Positions 1-8,347 of a DNA stretch of 64,000 bases are shown in pieces (positions within the stretch are counted from its first letter, which is position 1; every line of letters starts with the position of its first letter). The stretch comes from CAWATZ01 sp963784995 (GTDB lineage: Bacteria > Planctomycetota > Planctomycetia > Gemmatales > Gemmataceae). The DNA lies in the NCBI GenBank assembly GCA_963784995.1, contig CAWATZ010000012.1, positions 434,001 through 498,000 of the forward strand. Reading direction: 5' to 3'. A program made the translations under genes and the position numbers. The notes beneath the pieces were generated by a model. The model searched no databases, was not told the origin of the DNA, and saw only the letters and a program-made list of their open reading frames with translations.

Positions 1-1
1 G

Positions 2-970
2 GCCGAGTCCTATGATCTGGTCCTGCTCGACGTGCGCATGCCGTCCATGCTGGGCGTCGAGGTGCTGCGCCGGTTGCGGGAAACGCCGCCGTCTCCCCAT
101 TTGAAGGTCATCATGTGTTCCGGGGAAACCGCGCCCGACGAGATGGCCCAGATGCTGCTGGCCGGGGCCGACGATTACCTGACCAAGCCGTTCAGCGTCG
201 TGCAGCTGCAGGCCCGGGTCAAGTCGGCCCTGCGCCTGAAGAGCGCCCAGGACCGCTCGGCGGCCCTGACGACCCAGCTGCTGACGGTCAACGCCCAGCT
301 GGAACAGAACCTGGGCAAGCGCGACAGCGACCTGACCCGCGCCCGCAATGCCCTGGTGCTGGCCCTGGCCAGGCTGGTCGAGCAGCGCGACAACGAGGTG
401 GGCGGCCACGTGCTACGGATGCAGCGCTACTGCCGCTGCCTGGCCGAGGAGGCCGGCCGGACCGCTCCCTTCACCGAGCAGATCACCAGGCCATTCATCG
501 AGATGCTGGAGACCTGCGCTCCGCTGCACGACATCGGCAAGGTGGGCCTGCCCGATCACATCCTGCTCAAGCCGGGCCGGCTGACCCCGGACGAGCGCAT
601 CCTGATGCAGGCGCACACGATCATCGGCTCGGAGACGCTCAAGCAGGTGGCCCAGAACGAAGGCTTTTCGCCGGCCTTCCTGGAGATGGCCATCGCCATC
701 ATCCGCCACCATCACGAGCGCTTCGACGGCACCGGCTACCCCGACCGCCTGGTGGGCGTGGACATCCCACTCCCGGCCCGGCTGGTGGCGCTGGCGGACA
801 CCTATGACGCCCTGCGCTCCCGCCGGGTCTACAAGCCGGCCCTGGCACATCATGCCGCCGTCCAGGTGATGACCGAGGCCGACCAGGGACACTTCGACCC
901 GGCCCTGCTCCAGGTGTTCGTCAAGTGTACTCCGGCGTTCGAGAAGATTTACAAGGAATTGTCGGGCTGA
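2..970 (+). CDS. Response regulator with HD-GYP domain (5' truncated by window edge)
   Basis: Likely cyclic-di-GMP phosphodiesterase controlled by phosphorylation. The frame is open from base 2, so the start lies upstream. The visible part begins inside a REC domain: LLDVRMP carries the phospho-acceptor Asp, and the conserved Lys sits in DDYLTKPF. A short coiled linker follows, then a complete HD-GYP domain with LHDIGKVGLPDHILLKPG, the downstream HHHERFDGTGYP motif and LADTYDALRS. Metal-binding HD and GYP residues are all present, so catalytic activity is expected. The family hydrolyses c-di-GMP in the cytoplasm. A GC-rich palindrome lies about 70 bp after the stop. The next gene is convergent. 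Confidence 0.93.
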   Translation, partial: AESYDLVLLDVRMPSMLGVEVLRRLRETPPSPHLKVIMCSGETAPDEMAQMLLAGADDYLTKPFSVVQLQARVKSALRLKSAQDRSAALTTQLLTVNAQLEQNLGKRDSDLTRARNALVLALARLVEQRDNEVGGHVLRMQRYCRCLAEEAGRTAPFTEQITRPFIEMLETCAPLHDIGKVGLPDHILLKPGRLTPDERILMQAHTIIGSETLKQVAQNEGFSPAFLEMAIAIIRHHHERFDGTGYPDRLVGVDIPLPARLVALADTYDALRSRRVYKPALAHHAAVQVMTEADQGHFDPALLQVFVKCTPAFEKIYKELSG

Positions 971-1040
971 GTCCCACGGTTTCCACCAACCCTCAGCGGT
1001 GGCCGCTCGAGGTGAACAATCCCAAGCTATCTTGGACCCT

Positions 1041-1130
1041 CTAACAGCAAGGCGAGCGGCGCGGCGTCAGCCCGCCGGTAAGCTGCCCTTCACCGGCGGG
1101 CTGACGCCGCGCCGCTCGCCTTGCTGTTAG
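1041..1130. repeat. 39-bp perfect inverted repeat, 12-nt loop
   Basis: Arms 1041-1079 and 1092-1130 are exact reverse complements, starting CTAACAGCAAGGCGAGCGGC. The element lies between the HD-GYP gene and the convergent amidase gene. It has no T-run, so it is more likely a dispersed palindromic element than a simple intrinsic terminator, although transcribed RNA would fold strongly. Its ends do not carry the GTAG head seen in other palindromes of this window. Confidence 0.85.
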
Positions 1131-1164
1131 TGCCTCTCAGGCGAACGTCAGCACGAAAGGCCCC

Positions 1165-1280
1165 GTAGCCGCAGGCTTTAGCCTGCGCCGGGCGCAGGCT
1201 AAAGTCGTAGGGTGGGCCGAGCGCAGCGAGGCCCACCGGCGGGCGTGGTGGGCCTCGCTGCGCTCGGCCCACCCTACGAC
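1165..1280. repeat. REP-like hairpins: GTAG-headed elements, including a 34-bp inverted pair
   Basis: The first part (1165-1204) is GTAG followed by a hairpin (GCAGGCT/AGCCTGC) and a 29-nt palindrome at 1176-1204. The second part is an inverted pair with arms 1204-1237 and 1247-1280. Each arm reads GTAGGGTGGGCC...GGCCCACC and so is itself a hairpin headed by GTAG. This is the architecture of REP elements arranged as a BIME. A close copy lies at 9317-9389. The TAG of the right-hand head is the stop codon of the amidase gene. Confidence 0.8.
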
Positions 1281-2956
1281 TCCTCCTTTTTCTCCGGTAC
1301 GACCTTCTCCATCGGCGGCCGCTTGAGGTGAACCCCCGTGGCCTGCTGGTACGCCGTCGCCACGGCCAGCAGCTCGGCCTCGCCGTATAGCCTGCCAGTG
1401 AACGTGATCGCAGCCGGAGGACGTGGGGCCTCCGGCAGCACCACCGTGGGATGGCCGGTCATGTTGGTCAGCAGCAGGTCGTTGCCGCCGACGTACAGGT
1501 CCACGCCGGCGAGGGCCTCTTCCATCTCCTGCATGATCAGCGTGCGGATGCGGTTGGCCCGCAGGTACTCGACCGCCGGCACGAATTCCCCTTTCTGGAA
1601 GGTGCGCGGCCAGGAGTTCAGCCCCTCGGTGATTCCCTTGCGCGTCAGGTCGTCGAAAGCCGCGGCCGCCTCCGTGTCCAGAATCAGGTTGATCGCGCCC
1701 AGCGGATACTTGCTCGGCAGCTTGATGGGCACCAGCTTGACGCCCAGGTCGCGCAGCACCTTGAGTGCGTCCTCGTTCCGGCCCTCGACGTGCCCGACCC
1801 GGATGCTGCGGAGATCGCGGCGCAGCGGCCAGGTGAAAGGCCGATCGACGGCGGCGGCGTCCTGACCGTCCGCCCCGTGGATGGCGCCGAAGATCAGGGC
1901 GCAGTCCTCGACCGAGCGGGCGATGGGCCCGATCTTGTCCATGCTCCAGGCCAGCGTCATGCAGCCGTGCCGGCTGACCCGGCCAAAGGTCGGCCGCAGT
2001 CCGGTACTGCCGCACTGCCGGCAGGGCGAGACGATGCTGCCCAGAGTCTCGCTGCCGAGGGCGAAGCCGACCAGCCCGGCGGCCACGGCACTGGCGGAGC
2101 CGGCCGAGGAGCCGCTGGAGCCGGACTTGACGTTCCACGGGCTGCGGGTCCGGCCGCCGAACCAGAGGTCCCCCTGGGCCAGGGCCCCCAGCGTCAGCTT
2201 GGCCACCAGCACCGCACCGGCGTCCTCCAGCTTCCGGGCCACCGTCGCCTTGGTGTCGATGACCTGGTCCTTGAACGGGGCCGCTCCCCACGTCGTCTTG
2301 TAGCCGGGGTAGGCGATCAGGTCCTTGGCCCCCCACGGGATGCCGTGCAGCGGCCCCCGGTAACGGCCCGCGGCAATCTCCTGATCCGCCCGCTCCGCCT
2401 GTTTCAGTGCCAGTTCCTCGGTCAAGGTAACCACACAGAACAGGGCCGGGTCGTATTTCTTGAGACGTTCCAGGTAGAGTCTGGTCAGCTCGACCGAGGA
2501 GACCTGGCGGGTCCGCACCAGGGCGGCCAGGGCCGTCAGGGGCAGAAACGCGAGGTCCTCGTTGCTCTCCGGCTTGCGTGGGGCGGCCTGGACGGTGGCC
2601 TCGACGGTGCCGTGGGCGGCGTGGTCCGCTGCCGGCAGCCAGGGGCCGGGCACAAAGACCAGCGCGGGCGGAACGTGATTGCCGAGCTTGACCTCGCGCA
2701 TGGTCTCGAAGTTGCGCAGCACGTTGGTGAGCGAGCCGACCAGGGCCTTGCGGTCGGCGTCGGACAGCTTGATGCCGCTGATCCATTCGGCCTGCTGGAT
2801 CATCTCGGGGGTGAGGCCCCTGGCCTTCTCCACGTCGGCGGCCAGGGCACGCTGGAACACGGCCGAGCCGATCCCAAGGCCGGCCAGGGTCTGGAACAAC
2901 CGCCGCCGGCTCGGCTTGCCGGACGTGGGTTTCTCGGTTTGGTCCTCGAACGGCAT
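1274..2956 (-). CDS. Amidase-signature family hydrolase with Tat-type signal
   Basis: 560-residue amidase. Amidase-signature enzymes hydrolyse amides with a Ser-cisSer-Lys triad; the Lys is seen in GIPWGAKDL and the Ser-rich loop in GSSGSSAGSASAVAAG, with GSETLGSIVSPCRQCG continuing the signature. The N-terminus contains SRRRLFQTLAGLG followed by a hydrophobic stretch, typical of twin-arginine export, so it probably acts outside the cytoplasm. The start is supported by AGGAGGAG just upstream. A domain of roughly 130 residues precedes the catalytic core. The C-terminus ends EKKEES, and the stop TAG is contributed by a REP-like element, so the original end may have been altered. The substrate is unknown. 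Confidence 0.9.
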   Translation of the reverse strand: MPFEDQTEKPTSGKPSRRRLFQTLAGLGIGSAVFQRALAADVEKARGLTPEMIQQAEWISGIKLSDADRKALVGSLTNVLRNFETMREVKLGNHVPPALVFVPGPWLPAADHAAHGTVEATVQAAPRKPESNEDLAFLPLTALAALVRTRQVSSVELTRLYLERLKKYDPALFCVVTLTEELALKQAERADQEIAAGRYRGPLHGIPWGAKDLIAYPGYKTTWGAAPFKDQVIDTKATVARKLEDAGAVLVAKLTLGALAQGDLWFGGRTRSPWNVKSGSSGSSAGSASAVAAGLVGFALGSETLGSIVSPCRQCGSTGLRPTFGRVSRHGCMTLAWSMDKIGPIARSVEDCALIFGAIHGADGQDAAAVDRPFTWPLRRDLRSIRVGHVEGRNEDALKVLRDLGVKLVPIKLPSKYPLGAINLILDTEAAAAFDDLTRKGITEGLNSWPRTFQKGEFVPAVEYLRANRIRTLIMQEMEEALAGVDLYVGGNDLLLTNMTGHPTVVLPEAPRPPAAITFTGRLYGEAELLAVATAYQQATGVHLKRPPMEKVVPEKKEES

Positions 2957-3314
2957 GGATACGCTCCTCCTGGTGGGATTCTCAAGGTTGTAACGATTTT
3001 AGGATAATCTCCGGAGGCGCCGACGGATAGCAAAAAACCGATTCTGCGATCGGTGACGGGCTCGGATGCGGGTTGAGGAGGTGCAGCTGCACGGGGGCGG
3101 CGTCCGTTCATCACTGCGACTTGAGCCGAAACGAATGCAATATTAAAACGGAGCAGTTGTGGCGGCGGGATCAGCCGACCGAGCGGACATTCGGGGGGAA
3201 TCGGTAAGCCGACGGTTTGCAGGACGCCGTTCATCGGCAATGCTTCGGGTGTACTCAGACAGGACTCGCTGAGAAACATTTCAGACGTGCGGAACAGATA
3301 AAGGGGACCGAACG
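2957..3314. other. Divergent spacer, no gene
   Basis: 358 bp between the amidase start (minus) and the small secreted gene (plus). No convincing coding frame or palindrome was seen. The stretch 3121-3146 (TTGAGC then TATTAA) is the most promoter-like and AT-rich part, but the spacing is short, so it is only a weak suggestion. AAGGGGAC at 3301-3308 is the ribosome-binding site of the next gene. Confidence 0.4.
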
Positions 3315-3764
3315 ATGAAGAAGTTGTCAGTGATGGTGCTGTTGGCGGCGTTGCTGGTGATCTCCGGCGAGCAGCGGTGTCACGCCTGGTGCCGATACTC
3401 CTTCGGGTGTGGGATCAACATGCACTACGAGGGCGGAGGCAACTCGTGCTTGTGGGGTCTGTTCAAGGGCTCGCCGATGCCCGAGGCCATGCTGCCCGGA
3501 GGGGGCGGACCCGGCGGGATGATGCCCGGCGGTTATGGCGCTCAGGTCGATGGTGCCCTCATGCCCTCCATGAATCACGGGACACCGAACCTGCTCAAGA
3601 CAACTCCGGAGGAGCCCGAGAAGGTGGCGCCTCCCCAGCCGGTCAAACCGGCGAACTACACCTTCACCACTCAGCAAGTTCGGCAAACTCCAAAGGCCGA
3701 GCAGGCGGAAGAGGAAACTCAGGATTCCTCTTACTACTTCCCGTCTTATTGGTACGGGCGGTGA
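3315..3764 (+). CDS. Small secreted Cys/Gly-rich protein of unknown function
   Basis: 149 residues with a clear Sec signal peptide (MKKLSVMVLLAALLVISG, cleavage near CHA). The mature N-terminus reads WCRYSFGCGINMHYEGGGN, rich in aromatics, Cys and Gly, then a Gly/Pro/Met linker (PGGGGPGGMMPGG) and an acidic, Gln-rich tail ending in tyrosines. Short secreted proteins of this make-up are common in Gemmata-like genomes, but no function is known to me. A good ribosome-binding site (AAGGGG) precedes the ATG. It is convergent with the membrane operon, and a strong hairpin lies between them. Confidence 0.75.
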   Translation: MKKLSVMVLLAALLVISGEQRCHAWCRYSFGCGINMHYEGGGNSCLWGLFKGSPMPEAMLPGGGGPGGMMPGGYGAQVDGALMPSMNHGTPNLLKTTPEEPEKVAPPQPVKPANYTFTTQQVRQTPKAEQAEEETQDSSYYFPSYWYGR

Positions 3765-3799
3765 GCGGAAGCAGACGGCCCCAGGCGGGAAAGTGTCCC

Positions 3800-3830
3800 G
3801 GGAGCCACACTTCTCCGAAGTGTGGCTCCC
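3800..3830. terminator. Hairpin between convergent genes (possible bidirectional terminator)
   Basis: Arms GGGAGCCACACTT (3800-3812) and AAGTGTGGCTCCC (3818-3830) pair perfectly over 13 bp with a 5-nt loop. It sits between the ends of two convergent genes. There is no good T-run on either side, so a REP-like origin is an alternative. Confidence 0.5.
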
Positions 3831-3836
3831 AGGACC

Positions 3837-4529
3837 TTAATCGCGATTCAGCCGGCAGATCTCTTCCCGCCCGTTTCTGATCACGAATCCAACTCCCTCG
3901 ACAACCCCATCCATCTGGGCCAGCAGTTCCTCGGCCTGGGCGGCTGGCGCGGCGGTGAATCGCGCCAGATGAATCGCCGAGACCAGCTCGCGGACCCGGG
4001 CCAGCATCCCCAGCAGATTGTCCAGCGTCCGTTGCCGCACCTGTCCCAGTTGCTCCACGTTCTGACGGATTACCTCCTGACTTTCGCGAACTCGGTCTGA
4101 CGCCGCCAGCAAGGCTGCCTCCGCAGGAACGTCCCGGCTCCGTACCAGGATCTGGTCCATTTCGCGAATGCGCTCCGCCTGAGTGGACCAGACGGTGCGC
4201 AGTTGTCGGAAGCGATCCTGGGCACGCTCGCGCAGATCCTCCGTCCAGGTATCCAAACTTTGCAGCGCTGCTTCCAGCTCCCCCTCGACCTGTGCGATGG
4301 CGCGACTCAGTTCGTCGGGAGCGTCCGGATCCGGCTGGGAAGGCGGATCGCCCTCGACTTCGCGGCGCTGGGACAGCAGCAGCGGCAGGAAGAGAGGCCA
4401 GAAGACAACAGCGGCGACGGTCTGGAACAACCGCTGGGCCACGCGGTCGGATGGGACCGAAAGGTAAACACACACCGCAACGCCGGCGCCAGCCATCAGG
4501 TGCAGCAGCAACAGTTGCTCCAGCTTCAT
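3837..4529 (-). CDS. Membrane protein with N-terminal TM pair and coiled coil (unknown function)
   Basis: 230 residues. Two hydrophobic segments lie in the first 60 residues (LEQLLLLHLMAGAGVAVCV and FQTVAAVVFWPLFLPLLLS), followed by a charged, heptad-like region (about 85-210; ELSRAIAQVEGELEAALQSL) predicted to be a coiled coil on one side of the membrane. I chose the ATG at 4529 because GAGGAAA lies 5 nt upstream. An ATG at 4541 overlaps the upstream stop as ATGA and is the alternative. It is the last gene of a three-gene operon, and the tight spacing suggests one complex. I do not recognise the family. Confidence 0.6.
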   Translation of the reverse strand: MKLEQLLLLHLMAGAGVAVCVYLSVPSDRVAQRLFQTVAAVVFWPLFLPLLLSQRREVEGDPPSQPDPDAPDELSRAIAQVEGELEAALQSLDTWTEDLRERAQDRFRQLRTVWSTQAERIREMDQILVRSRDVPAEAALLAASDRVRESQEVIRQNVEQLGQVRQRTLDNLLGMLARVRELVSAIHLARFTAAPAAQAEELLAQMDGVVEGVGFVIRNGREEICRLNRD

Positions 4530-4537
4530 GGCTTTCC

Positions 4538-5314
4538 TCATCCAATCCACGGGGCCGCGAACGCTTCCCACAGCCGTAAGATCATCACCGGCAGCACGAC
4601 GGCATAAACGGCTGCCCAGGAGAAAGTCAGCCGGCGGAGAAAACAGCGCCGCCGGCACTGCCAGCTCGCCGGCAGTGCCGCGGACAGGTCCATGATGCCG
4701 CGGTAGATGGCCCGTAAACCCCACAGCCCCGAGACGAATGGGAGCAGCAGTCCGACTGTGAGCGTCCCGGCGAGGACGTCGTCCGGTGCCTTCGCAACCA
4801 GAAGGCCCAGAGCGACGGCGACGTAAATGGGCAGGATGCCGAGCAGCAGCACCGCGTTGGCCGCCATTCCCTTGCCCAGCACGCTGACGATCTGCTGCCA
4901 GGACATTTTCACCCCGGCCAGCAAACTGAAAAAGTAGAAGCTGGGCAGGCAGACGCAGGCGGCCAGGACGATGCCGACACAGTACGCCAGCGGCAGCGCC
5001 ACGCCGGTGCCATTGGTCCAGGAAGCCGGCGGCAGAGGCAGGCCCGGCCAGTTCGGATACGCCTTGTCTGGCGCCAGGTTGAGGAGCAGCAGTAAGACCA
5101 GGCCGAAGATCAGAAAGCCGCTCTCGGCGATGAGCAGGAAGCGTGGAAACAGTTCGCGCTGCGCCTTCGGGTCGCGGTTCAGTCGATCGACCTCGGCTGG
5201 CTCCTGGAGCAGCAGTTCAACAAGTCCCAATGCAGCCGGAACGTCTGCGCTCCTGGGTGGCTGCCGGTCCGGAAATGATCCTTGCTGGAGTGGGGTCAGC
5301 ACCGTTTGATTCAT
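4538..5314 (-). CDS. Multi-pass membrane protein (unknown function)
   Basis: 258 residues with about five hydrophobic segments: LIFGLVLLLLLNL, LPLAYCVGIVLAACVCLPSF, AVLLLGILPIYVAVALGLLV, GTLTVGLLLPFVSGLWGL and FSWAAVYAVVLPVMIL. A hydrophilic N-terminus of about 60 residues precedes them. The layout resembles the neighbouring 5353-5934 protein (similar order of membrane helices after a short acidic N-terminus), suggesting an ancient duplication; a Yip1-like fold is a guess. The ATG at 5314 follows GGAGGAA. The stop overlaps an ATG of the downstream gene (ATGA), indicating translational coupling. Confidence 0.65.
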   Translation of the reverse strand: MNQTVLTPLQQGSFPDRQPPRSADVPAALGLVELLLQEPAEVDRLNRDPKAQRELFPRFLLIAESGFLIFGLVLLLLLNLAPDKAYPNWPGLPLPPASWTNGTGVALPLAYCVGIVLAACVCLPSFYFFSLLAGVKMSWQQIVSVLGKGMAANAVLLLGILPIYVAVALGLLVAKAPDDVLAGTLTVGLLLPFVSGLWGLRAIYRGIMDLSAALPASWQCRRRCFLRRLTFSWAAVYAVVLPVMILRLWEAFAAPWIG

Positions 5315-5352
5315 CACGGTCAGTTCCTCCTTTCCAGGAGTGTGGGACGGGA

Positions 5353-5934
5353 TCAGGCGGCAAAACGGAACAGACCGAAGGCGTAGAACAGCTCGCAACC
5401 AATGGCGCCGACCAGGGCCAGCCACCAGGCCGGCAGGCGGCCGCGGTCGGGCTCCAGTGCCTGCATGACCCGCGAAAAGACGTCAATCATGGCAACGCCC
5501 ACACCGGCGAAGATGACCAGGTTCACCACCAGGACAACCGGCGGATACTTCAGCGTCGCGGTGAAAAAGAGGTTGATGGGGACCGAGGCGATCATGGCCA
5601 GGCCGCCCCAGCTGGTCGTGACCAGGGCGGCAAGAAACGTGGTGCTGGCCCGGAGCCGGGAACCCGTCAGACTGTTCAGAATGTACAGGGCCGGCAGGGG
5701 CAAACTCCAGGCAATGCCCGCCGCCGCCGTGCAAATCAGGCCGGACCAGAGCATCTGGCGTGAACCGCCCATCACGCCCATGGTCATGCCGTAGGTGGTG
5801 GTGCCGACGATGGCGGTCAACGCCAGAGCGGCGAAGACCCACCAGGCGTAAGGCCGGCCCGACTGCTGCCAGAGCAGGGTGAACTCTTCCGGCTCACGCA
5901 GGGCCTGGCCGACGTGAGCGAGGCTGGCACGCAA
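5353..5934 (-). CDS. Multi-pass membrane protein, first gene of the three-gene operon
   Basis: 193 residues, about five hydrophobic segments (WWVFAALALTAIVGTTTYG, LICTAAAGIAWSLPLPALY, STTFLAALVTTSWGGLAMIA, VVLVVNLVIFAGVGVAMIDV, LALVGAIGCELFYAFGLF). Function unknown. The start is uncertain: the only in-frame start codon after the upstream stop is a TTG at 5934, and an ATG at 5947 is out of frame, so either the start is TTG or an indel hides the true N-terminus. It lies 38 bp upstream of its operon partner. The small palindrome GCACGCAAGCGTGC overlaps the start region. Confidence 0.6.
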   Translation of the reverse strand: MRASLAHVGQALREPEEFTLLWQQSGRPYAWWVFAALALTAIVGTTTYGMTMGVMGGSRQMLWSGLICTAAAGIAWSLPLPALYILNSLTGSRLRASTTFLAALVTTSWGGLAMIASVPINLFFTATLKYPPVVLVVNLVIFAGVGVAMIDVFSRVMQALEPDRGRLPAWWLALVGAIGCELFYAFGLFRFAA

Positions 5935-6091
5935 GCGTGCGCAACATGGCTGAGGTTCCTTTCACACGTGGCGTTTGGACAGAAAGGCAATGCGACCCCT
6001 CCGGAGTCGAGTCGCTCCGGTTTCAAATGGGTGGGGTTTGACCGACAGCCCTGCAACCGCAGTTGGTTTGAGGGATTAACCAAGAATTGGA

Positions 6092-6202
6092 GTTTTGTTA
6101 GCCGCGACGCGGAGCGCAGCGCAGCGGAGCGCGGGGGGACTCCGTGGTGTGGCGATCTGCCGCGCTCCGCTGCGCTGCGCTCCGCGTCGCGGCTAACAAA
6201 AC
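6092..6202. repeat. 43-bp perfect inverted repeat
   Basis: Arms 6092-6134 and 6160-6202 are exact reverse complements (outer end GTTTTGTTAGCCGCGACGCG), with a 25-nt spacer. It lies in the spacer between the membrane operon and the PQQ dehydrogenase gene, 5 bp beyond the latter's stop. Inside each arm CGGAGCGCAGCGCAGCGGAG gives further self-pairing. It may act as a terminator for the dehydrogenase gene, but its size fits a dispersed palindromic element. Confidence 0.85.
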
Positions 6203-6207
6203 CAACT

Positions 6208-8175
6208 TCAATCAGGCAAGGTCAGCGCGACCAACTCATCCGGGCTAAACAGTCCCCCAATTGGGAAGATGACGTATTGTTTCTTTCCCACCACACAGGT
6301 CATCATCGCCCCATTGACCGGCCCCGGCAGTGGGATTTCTGCGATCGTCGCCCCCGTCTTCTTGTCGAAGACGTGGAGCAGCCCTTTCGCCGACTGCTCC
6401 TTCGCCGCCTCCACCGCCTTGCCATCGCGAATCAAACCAATGACCTTCTCGACCGAGCCTTCCTGTCCCACGAAGAGGAGGGTTTTGGTGGCCAGGGCAT
6501 GGCCGCGCTGCGGCGCGCCCAGCCGCTCCGGCAGGCCCTTCACTTGTGCGAGAGCGGGATGGTCGCGCGGGCCGCGCCCAAGCGGCACCATCCACGTGTG
6601 CCGGCCCTCGTTCAGATCGATGGCGGTGACCCGACCGTAAGGCGGCTTGAACAGCGGCAGACCCTGCGGCCCGTCCAGGCGTGCCTTCAGCGTTCGCTCG
6701 TAGGTGAAATCCGACTTGCCCCTGGGCTTCGCCACCTGCACCACGATGGGTGCCGTGATCGAGGGGACGTAGAGCATGCCGGTTTCCGGATCGAATGCCG
6801 CCCCCTGCCAGTTGGAGCCGCCCGCCCACCCTGGAAGGTTGATCGTCCCTTTCAGCGACGGCGGCGAGTACAGCGGCCCATACTCGTACTTCTTGATAAT
6901 ATCCAACGCCTGCCGACGCAGTTCCGGTGTGAAGTCAATCAGCTCGTCCTCCTTCACCCCCTGACGCTCATAAGGCGGAGGTTTCGTTGGAAAGGGCTGT
7001 GTCTTCGACGTTTTTTCACCCGGCACCATCGACTGTGGCACGGGGCGCTCCTCGATGGGCCAGACCGGCTTGCCGGTCCGGCGGTCGAAGACAAAACAGA
7101 GGCCCTGCTTGGTCACCTGGGCGACCGCCTGGATTCGCTTGCCGCCCACGGTTATGTCGCACAGCGTCGGGGCCGCCGGAACGTCGTAGTCCCACAGACC
7201 GTGGTGAACGATCTGGAAGTGCCAGACGCGCTTGCCGGTCTTTGCTTCCAGACAGACGATGGAATCGGCATAGAGGCCGTCGCCGTGCCGCTGGCCGCCG
7301 TACCAGTCGTTGGTCGGCGTACCGATCGGCAGGTAAACGTAGCCGAGCCGCTCGTCGGCGCTCATCGGGGCCCAGGCGTTGGTGTTGCCGGTGTACTTCC
7401 AGGAATCGCCCTCCCACGTCTCGACGCCGGGTTCGCCTTTTTGCGGAACGGTGTGGAACGTCCACAGCAGCTTGCCCGAGCGCGGGTCGAAGCCACGCAC
7501 GTCGCCGGGCGGCGACTCCTTCCGGGGCGGCAAGTCGTTGATCGACGAGCCGACAATCACAACGTCCCGGCAGACGACGGGCGGCGACGTGACCGCGTAC
7601 TGCGAACGGTCCACCTTGCGATGCAGTCCCTGTGTCAGGTCGATGCGACCCTTGGTGCCGAAGTCTGGACAGGGCTTGCCGGTGCGGGCGTCGAGGGCAA
7701 TGAGGAAGGCGTCGCCGGTGCCGAGAAAGAGGCGTTCCTCCTTCCCATCGCTCCAGTATGCCAGGCCGCGGTGGACGAAACCAAGGTTGGTGGGCCGGCC
7801 GGTCTTCCACGTCTCGGGGTCGTATACCCATTTAGACTTGCCGGTGATGGGATCGATGGCGGCAGCCTGGCTGAAGGACGTGCTGGTATAGAGGACGCCA
7901 TTGACCAGGAGCGGTGTCGCTTCGTGGATGAACGGGATCAGGTCGAGGATCTTGAAGGGATTGCGTGCGCGCACGACGTTGTCCGGTGACGACCAGCGCC
8001 AGGCGACCTTGAGCTTCTTGACGTTGTCCTTGTTGATCAGGTCCAGTGGAGCGTACTTGGTGGCGCCGGAATCGCCGCCGTAGCAGCGCCACTCGCCGTC
8101 CCTGGCGCCGGACTGGGCGCGGGCCGGCAGGGCGAGCAAGGAAGACGCCAGGAGGATGACGAGAAAGCGCTTCAT
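6208..8175 (-). CDS. PQQ-dependent quinoprotein dehydrogenase (secreted)
   Basis: 655 residues, periplasmic. The signal peptide is MKRFLVILLASSLLALPARAQ. The mature start GGDSGATKYAPLDLI is characteristic of eight-bladed PQQ alcohol/glucose dehydrogenases, which oxidise alcohols or sugars and pass electrons to the respiratory chain. Tryptophan-docking blade motifs recur (for example GKLLWTFHT, GKRVWHFQIVHHGLWDYD, PAAPTLCDI). There is no CxxCH motif, so no fused cytochrome domain. I chose the ATG at 8175 because the signal peptide begins there; the frame extends 21 codons upstream into a palindrome. The same-strand SGNH-like gene lies about 170 bp upstream. The substrate cannot be read from the sequence. 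Confidence 0.88.
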   Translation of the reverse strand: MKRFLVILLASSLLALPARAQSGARDGEWRCYGGDSGATKYAPLDLINKDNVKKLKVAWRWSSPDNVVRARNPFKILDLIPFIHEATPLLVNGVLYTSTSFSQAAAIDPITGKSKWVYDPETWKTGRPTNLGFVHRGLAYWSDGKEERLFLGTGDAFLIALDARTGKPCPDFGTKGRIDLTQGLHRKVDRSQYAVTSPPVVCRDVVIVGSSINDLPPRKESPPGDVRGFDPRSGKLLWTFHTVPQKGEPGVETWEGDSWKYTGNTNAWAPMSADERLGYVYLPIGTPTNDWYGGQRHGDGLYADSIVCLEAKTGKRVWHFQIVHHGLWDYDVPAAPTLCDITVGGKRIQAVAQVTKQGLCFVFDRRTGKPVWPIEERPVPQSMVPGEKTSKTQPFPTKPPPYERQGVKEDELIDFTPELRRQALDIIKKYEYGPLYSPPSLKGTINLPGWAGGSNWQGAAFDPETGMLYVPSITAPIVVQVAKPRGKSDFTYERTLKARLDGPQGLPLFKPPYGRVTAIDLNEGRHTWMVPLGRGPRDHPALAQVKGLPERLGAPQRGHALATKTLLFVGQEGSVEKVIGLIRDGKAVEAAKEQSAKGLLHVFDKKTGATIAEIPLPGPVNGAMMTCVVGKKQYVIFPIGGLFSPDELVALTLPD

Positions 8176-8199
8176 GGTGAACACCTTGGGAATGGGTTC

Positions 8200-8327
8200 C
8201 CGTGGGTGCGCTGCGCGACCCACGGCTGAGTTATGCAACCCCTTCGGGGTAGAAAGACAACGGAGGTCCTGTATTTACCCCGAAGGGGTTGCATATCCCA
8301 GCCGTGGGTCGCGCAGCGCACCCACGG
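8200..8327. repeat. About 52-bp imperfect inverted repeat
   Basis: Left arm 8200-8251 and right arm 8275-8327 match with only a few mismatches near GAGTTATG/GCATATCCC. Each arm contains its own hairpins (CGTGGGTGCGC...GCGACCCACG and ACCCCTTCGGGGT). It fills the spacer between the SGNH-like gene and the PQQ dehydrogenase gene, so RNA reading through both genes would carry it. Confidence 0.85.
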
Positions 8328-8347
8328 AGACGGGAGGACGGCCCTTA

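Noticed and set aside
1451..3007. 518-codon plus-strand frame opposite the amidase gene
   Set aside because: Antisense shadow of a GC-rich gene, with Gln/Gly/Arg bias and no recognisable family.
5921..5945. Sigma-54-like -24/-12 site (TGGCAC) upstream of the membrane operon
   Set aside because: The -12 element TTGC is not at the right spacing, and the sequence is part of a small palindrome.
5914..7989. 691-codon plus-strand frame opposite the PQQ dehydrogenase gene
   Set aside because: The minus-strand frame encodes a complete PQQ enzyme with signal peptide; the plus frame has no family and starts inside an element.
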